DNA from: an uncultured Lachnospiraceae bacterium
Lineage (GTDB): Bacteria; Bacillota_A; Clostridia; Lachnospirales; Lachnospiraceae
Length of the DNA: 9,284 nucleotides
Direction: 5' to 3'
Assembly (NCBI GenBank): GCA_902795715.1
Contig: CADBME010000439.1
Location: 1-9,284 of the forward strand
A program made the position numbers and the translations under genes. The notes under the pieces were generated by a model that saw only the letters and a program-made list of their open reading frames with translations, had not been told where the DNA came from and searched no databases. Below, one piece after another: positions 6,601 to 9,284 of the stretch (position 1 is the stretch's first letter; every line of letters begins with the position of its first letter).

Positions 6601-8182
6601 AGACGGAACCTATAAACCGGACAGCTTCAGCTTCTCAGGGGGAACCGGAAAAGTCCAGATTACCTGTAACCAGGTCATCGTCCGGGGCGGAAAAACCTAT
6701 GCGAGAATCACATTCAGCAGTACCTACTTCCAGTATGTCAAGGCAGGAGGACAGAAGATTACCAATTATACCAGGACCTCCTCCTCCACCTCCTTTGTCA
6801 TACCGGTCGAATTGAATAAGAATAATACCATCGTCGGAATGACCACCAAGATGTCTCAGCCTCACGAAATCGCCTACACCATCTTTGTGGGACTGAATGC
6901 CGCAAAGACTGCCGGCGGAGCAGCCGGGACAGCGGCAGCCGGAGCTGCAGCAGCCGGGGCAGCAGGTGTCACCAGTGGAAAAGTGGATGACCAGTACGAT
7001 CATCTGGATGCCCAGGCTCCGGAAATCATCGGTCTGACCTACCAGGGAGAACTTCCGGTGACCTATACTGACAAAATCAAAATCTTCCAGTATCAGGATG
7101 GTTTTAGCCTGATTGAGCTGGATGTGAGAAAAGGAACCGCTCTCGATTCTGCCATTACCGGAATCGAAGTAAGCACTGCTGATGAGTCTCAGCAATCCGC
7201 CGGAAATGGTGCCGAATCAGGGGAACCCGATGTCCAATCCACGGAAAGGACGGAAGGATCAGAGAATCAGGAGGATGCATCGGCCGCCGGTGTCAGCAAG
7301 CAGGCTTCACAGGCCGGAGGGGCTGTCGGCGGTGAAGAAGAAGCTTCTGCAGGCAGTGAAAAGACCGCATCGGAACTGAAAGCGGCCCTTTATGATAATG
7401 CCGTATACAAATACCTGATCGTCCCGGAGAACGGCACGGTACCCGCCGGCATCGAAAAGCAGCTCTTTGTCGTTCAGCTTCCTGCCGACAAAACCGTTGT
7501 CACCTCCCCCGATGCATTGGAAATCTATGACGCTTTAGGTATCGGCAATCAAATCATGGGAATCGGCATAGCGGAGGAAGAAATCACCGTGGACGCTTTC
7601 CTCAAGGCCATGAAGGAGAAAAACGGAGAAAGTCCATCCATCCTGTCCATCGGTTCCTATGATAAACCCGATTACAAAAAACTGCTTTTGAACAAGGCAG
7701 ATGTCCTCATAGAAGATCCCCGGATTCTTCCGAAACTTGGAAGTCTGGAAGGATTTCCGCAGACCACAAAGGAAGAATTCGCCAAACTATCCGACCAGGA
7801 AAAAGCCGAATTCCAAAAGCAGGCCCGTGACCAGGCCATGAAGCTCAAAAAAATCGGAATGCGGGGCGTACAGCTTGGTATAGGTGTTTTAGTCGACCGT
7901 CGCCCGGATGAGGAAAATGATCTGGCTAAAGCCGAATGGCTCAAGATCTACGGTGTCCTTTATAACAAGGCAAGTGAAGTCGAGGCCATGTATAAGAATG
8001 TCGTAGACAAAGCTTCCGATGAGGAGAAAAAAGCAGCGGCAGAAGCAGCAGGCCACAGCACAGCAGAGCCCCAGGCTGCACCGGGATCCGGAAGCCAAAC
8101 CGGGAGCCAGGATGGAAACCCGTCCGGAAACCAGGATGGAAATCAAAGCGGAACCGGAAGCCAGGAAAGCGCACAGCAATAA
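3677..8182 (+). CDS. Large modular secreted protein: BIG2, NEAT-like modules, PEGA-like stalk, partial substrate-binding domain
   Basis: 1501 residues. Order: signal peptide 1-27 (cleavage after ALA); Lys/Glu/Asn-rich segment 28-85 with three KDNN repeats; BIG2 Ig-like domain about 87-168 (SSDESVATVDSHGNVTGKSA); Ser-rich linker; module A1 about 235-355 (GGGTGKA, Cys308, Cys334, His343-x3-Tyr347); five beta repeats of about 80 residues, 356-762, resembling PEGA or carboxypeptidase-regulatory folds; module B about 786-912 (SGKGYDYVYPSTA; His901, His904); basic linker; module A2 about 974-1074 (GGTGKV, MSQPHEIAY with His1063-x3-Tyr1067); Ala/Gly linker; then 1114-1465, homologous to the first lobe of the 8236 lipoprotein (APEIIGL; EWLKIYGVLYNK) with an acidic insertion of about 90 residues (1153-1242); Gly/Ser/Gln/Asn tail. 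No LPxTG, lipobox, SLH domain or C-terminal membrane helix is visible. Control by a cobalamin riboswitch and the following binding-protein gene suggest surface capture of a corrinoid or related tetrapyrrole; ligand unproven. Confidence 0.9.
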   Translation: MKKLKFLSIFMVFIMIMITILPCRALAEGEEADSSPSVQTEETEPAEKPKKEEKAPEENKEEKNKDNNKDNNKDNNKEEKTEKKETVHVNNVSISKSSLSLKEGSSEKLSVELSPGNAENTGVSWKSSDESVATVDSHGNVTGKSAGTAKITVTSNDGGLTAECTVNVSSGSSQSENGSDKNSSGDASNQSDNPTVSGNESKDQSAANEKSGASASAASQSAVKSSKTVDDAEYKTSLADGTYTDFDFTWGGGTGKANLSLKKIIVEKGIARGEFTASSANMTHVYYAGHTGSDTDDATYYDPDSDVCGPNVIPIKESKVIFPVKLNSKTEIACRTTAMTVPHWVQYDYTIKISEPENFKIKLEAENEDEEKVSATYTVKNASGETVQAEAGSYTLEKGKAYTLTAQAEGYEDWTGTVTPSQDGETITLLMTAKVFTVKVKVTDQDSSQEIENCSVAITDEKTGKTISQAGEGYPLSAIHQYTVAVTSSDDYEDARLEHVAVKDNQPIEIALKALTEENTKKYPLTVIARDEGGSVIEGAKVEVIRESSTESISIKPSDGIYELIGNKNYTVRVSAQGYESMARTVSISGESSETFTLKKLLYDVHVRVIDSATEYNLSKASVQVTDSRGKTYQAYNGTYSVPYHTSLTVTASCTGYESSDGQAQVSRTMTVESGTTITLSFTKKTYMVKVSAVDASSGKSISGAGFTVTNSETGKTISATDSGYPMTYSTIYTIEATASGYAASAMTHRATADDSLTIKLTPTSTETSSSDASSSSSGKKTERVVNDGTYNIKFKDAENSMFNVVGVVLHVKNGKYTADISLSGKGYDYVYPSTAAAAIKAGKSKWSKYWKNSKGLYTYTIEVPYLDKPFILASRSIKYANDPKMKDQAWRDGLEAGGSHGSHEIILYSKYTNGKDLPTHEGTRAPSSIPAATDSNSPKRKTTGTGKNKKGTSSATGSAGSKSTSAVNNTTGLKDGTYKPDSFSFSGGTGKVQITCNQVIVRGGKTYARITFSSTYFQYVKAGGQKITNYTRTSSSTSFVIPVELNKNNTIVGMTTKMSQPHEIAYTIFVGLNAAKTAGGAAGTAAAGAAAAGAAGVTSGKVDDQYDHLDAQAPEIIGLTYQGELPVTYTDKIKIFQYQDGFSLIELDVRKGTALDSAITGIEVSTADESQQSAGNGAESGEPDVQSTERTEGSENQEDASAAGVSKQASQAGGAVGGEEEASAGSEKTASELKAALYDNAVYKYLIVPENGTVPAGIEKQLFVVQLPADKTVVTSPDALEIYDALGIGNQIMGIGIAEEEITVDAFLKAMKEKNGESPSILSIGSYDKPDYKKLLLNKADVLIEDPRILPKLGSLEGFPQTTKEEFAKLSDQEKAEFQKQARDQAMKLKKIGMRGVQLGIGVLVDRRPDEENDLAKAEWLKIYGVLYNKASEVEAMYKNVVDKASDEEKKAAAEAAGHSTAEPQAAPGSGSQTGSQDGNPSGNQDGNQSGTGSQESAQQ
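3869..3904 (+). repeat. Three tandem KDNN codon repeats
   Basis: Three consecutive 12-bp units each encode Lys-Asp-Asn-Asn (residues 65-76 of the large protein) in a Lys/Glu-rich stretch. The units differ only at third positions (AAA/AAG, AAT/AAC), so they look like a recent slippage expansion. The segment is likely a disordered spacer between signal peptide and Ig-like domain. Confidence 0.85.
4744..5962 (+). repeat. Five degenerate PEGA-like beta repeats (protein level)
   Basis: Units start near residues 357, 437, 522, 602 and 686 of the large protein. Each follows the pattern 'V-x-V-x-V-x-D ... T/S-x-GKT ... Y-T/S-V-x-V-T/S-A-x-GYE ... I-T-L'. The second and fifth are the most alike (TGKTIS followed by GYP). 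Such beta repeats usually serve as stalks that carry binding domains away from the membrane; that role is inferred. Confidence 0.65.
8084..8164 (+). repeat. Gly/Ser/Gln/Asn-rich low-complexity tail
   Basis: The last 30 or so residues of the large protein alternate GSQ, GNQDG and SG units, with near-repeated DNA such as AACCAGGATGGAAA. The tail is probably disordered. It carries no sorting signal, so it does not explain how the protein stays at the cell surface. Confidence 0.7.
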
Positions 8183-8235
8183 CATGAGAGCCTTACAGCT
8201 TCCCGAAAGAAGCCGGCAGAAGGAGGGAATGCAGG

Positions 8236-9284
8236 ATGAAAAAATACAGAAAGCAAAGCAGGATCAGTGTGCTCATGATCCTGATCATGGTATCGGTCAT
8301 GGTCTTTTCCGCTTGCGGCAGCTCAGGCAATGCAGGTGGCGACAAGGGTCAGGAAAGCAATACAGGAAAAGGAGGGGCTGCTGTTGTAAAAGATGAGGGC
8401 AACCAGGCAGATCCCGACCAGACAGCTCCCGAGCTTCCGGGTCTTAAGTATGTCTCCTCCATGGACCTGCAATATGCGGACGGCTTTCAGGTTTACTACT
8501 ACGAAGGCGGCTACAAGCTGATCGATATTCCCATCAGCGGCCGTTATCTGGTCGTACCGGATGGGGCCCAGCTGCCATCCAATCTGGAAAGCGATATCAT
8601 GACCATTTACCAGCCTCTCGACCAGATCTATCTGGCTGCGACCAGCACCATGTCATTTTTTGTAAAACTTGACGCCATAGATGCGGTAACCATGAGTTCT
8701 CTGGATGAAAACGGCTGGACCCTCCAGGAGCCCATCGATGCCCTCAAATCAGGCAAGATGACATTCGCAGGGAAATACAGTGAACCCGAGTATGAAATGA
8801 TGGTCCAGAAAGACTGCGACCTGGCTCTGGAATCCACCATGATTCTCCACACTCCCGAGGTACAGGAAATGATTGAAGATCTGGGCATCACTGTTCTGAT
8901 CGATCGGTCAAGCTACGAAACCGAAGTTCTGGGAAGGATTGAATGGATCAAATTATACGGAGCCCTCCTCAACAAAGAGGATGCTGCCGACGAAGCCTTT
9001 GCCTCGCAGAAAAAGATCGTCGACAGTATGGAAACCTTTAAAAACACCGGAAAGACGGTTGCTTTCTTCTCCGTTAACTCTGATCGGTCTGTCGTGGTCA
9101 GAAAATCGGACGACATCATTCCCAACATGATTGAAATTGCCGGCGGTAAATATGTTTTTGAAGACCTCAAAGACCCCGGAACCGCCAGCGCCTCCATGAA
9201 TCTGACCATGGAGGAATTCTACAAATCCGGCGTTGATGCCGATTACATCATTTATAACGGTACCATCGAAGGCCCTCTGACTTC
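8236..9284 (+). CDS. ABC-transporter substrate-binding lipoprotein, BtuF/FhuD-like (C-terminus beyond window)
   Basis: 349 codons are visible with no stop. A signal peptide ends in the lipobox FSAC (Cys27), followed by a Gly/Asp-rich linker and, from about residue 65, a binding-protein domain of the Peripla_BP_2 type. Landmarks are YYEGGYKLI, YLVVPDGAQL, IYLAATS, LDAIDAVTM, the inter-lobe segment EWIKLYGALLNKED (from 236), and a second lobe beginning GKTVAFFSV and continuing through EIAGGKYVF. These proteins bind cobalamin, haem or iron chelates and dock on an ABC permease, presumably encoded just downstream. AGGAGG (8221-8226) sits 9 nt before the ATG at 8236; an out-of-frame ATG at 8229 is a decoy. 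The 53-bp gap from the large-protein gene has no terminator, so both should share the cobalamin-riboswitch transcript. The first lobe is paralogous to the 1-476 protein and to the end of the large protein. Ligand not determinable. Confidence 0.9.
   Translation, partial: MKKYRKQSRISVLMILIMVSVMVFSACGSSGNAGGDKGQESNTGKGGAAVVKDEGNQADPDQTAPELPGLKYVSSMDLQYADGFQVYYYEGGYKLIDIPISGRYLVVPDGAQLPSNLESDIMTIYQPLDQIYLAATSTMSFFVKLDAIDAVTMSSLDENGWTLQEPIDALKSGKMTFAGKYSEPEYEMMVQKDCDLALESTMILHTPEVQEMIEDLGITVLIDRSSYETEVLGRIEWIKLYGALLNKEDAADEAFASQKKIVDSMETFKNTGKTVAFFSVNSDRSVVVRKSDDIIPNMIEIAGGKYVFEDLKDPGTASASMNLTMEEFYKSGVDADYIIYNGTIEGPLT

Noticed and set aside
6635..7195. 186-codon open frame on the minus strand opposite module A2 and the Ala/Gly linker.
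   Set aside because: It is antisense to a clearly coding region, has no ribosome site, and its Gly/Cys-rich composition mirrors the Ala/Gly-rich sense strand.
8183..8235. Small hairpin GCTTC/GAAGC between the large-protein gene and the following lipoprotein gene, considered as a terminator.
   Set aside because: The stem is only 5 bp and no T run follows. The next gene has a strong ribosome site and fits an operon.
8019..8396. 125-codon plus-strand frame bridging the end of the large protein and the next gene.
   Set aside because: It is a frame-shifted reading of two real genes, rich in Arg/Gln/Lys, and the lipoprotein frame at 8236 explains the region.

Overview
The window reads as a low-to-moderate GC Gram-positive anaerobe, most likely a member of the Clostridia (Lachnospiraceae-like). 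The evidence is strong AGGAGG-type ribosome binding sites, several lipobox lipoproteins, a large secreted protein with a BIG2 (bacterial Ig-like) domain, AT-rich intergenic DNA, and a cobalamin riboswitch with an intrinsic-terminator expression platform. The assignment is inferred from style and not from any marker gene.

The layout is two divergent gene groups around an AT-rich intergenic region of about 940 bp (2737-3676). Leftwards (minus strand) lies a lipoprotein version of the CbiK-type cobaltochelatase (1648-2736), with its own consensus promoter and terminator. A second leftward unit follows, with its own probable promoter: a lipoprotein made of two beta-type binding modules, called B and A here (529-1452), then the start of an ABC-transporter substrate-binding lipoprotein (1-476, cut by the window edge). 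Rightwards, a cobalamin riboswitch (3195-3468) and terminator (3558-3589) precede a 1501-residue secreted protein (3677-8182). A second substrate-binding lipoprotein (8236-9284) follows and runs off the window.

The large protein is modular: signal peptide, Lys/Glu/Asn-rich segment, BIG2 domain, module A1, about five PEGA/carboxypeptidase-regulatory-like beta repeats, module B, module A2, then a region homologous to only the first lobe of the neighbouring substrate-binding proteins. Modules B and A recur in the 529-1452 lipoprotein. The A modules carry a Y/H-x-x-x-Y motif near their end and an overall pattern resembling NEAT haem-binding domains. This resemblance was judged by eye and not confirmed by a profile search.

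Together the genes suggest a cell-surface capture and relay system for a tetrapyrrole (corrinoid, haem or a related compound): exposed modules bind the ligand, lipoproteins pass it on, the substrate-binding proteins deliver it to ABC permeases presumably encoded just outside the window, and an extracytoplasmic chelatase-like protein may handle the metal or the ring. The rightward arm appears to be shut off by cobalamin, which favours a corrinoid or its precursors as cargo. The ligand itself cannot be read from the sequence.
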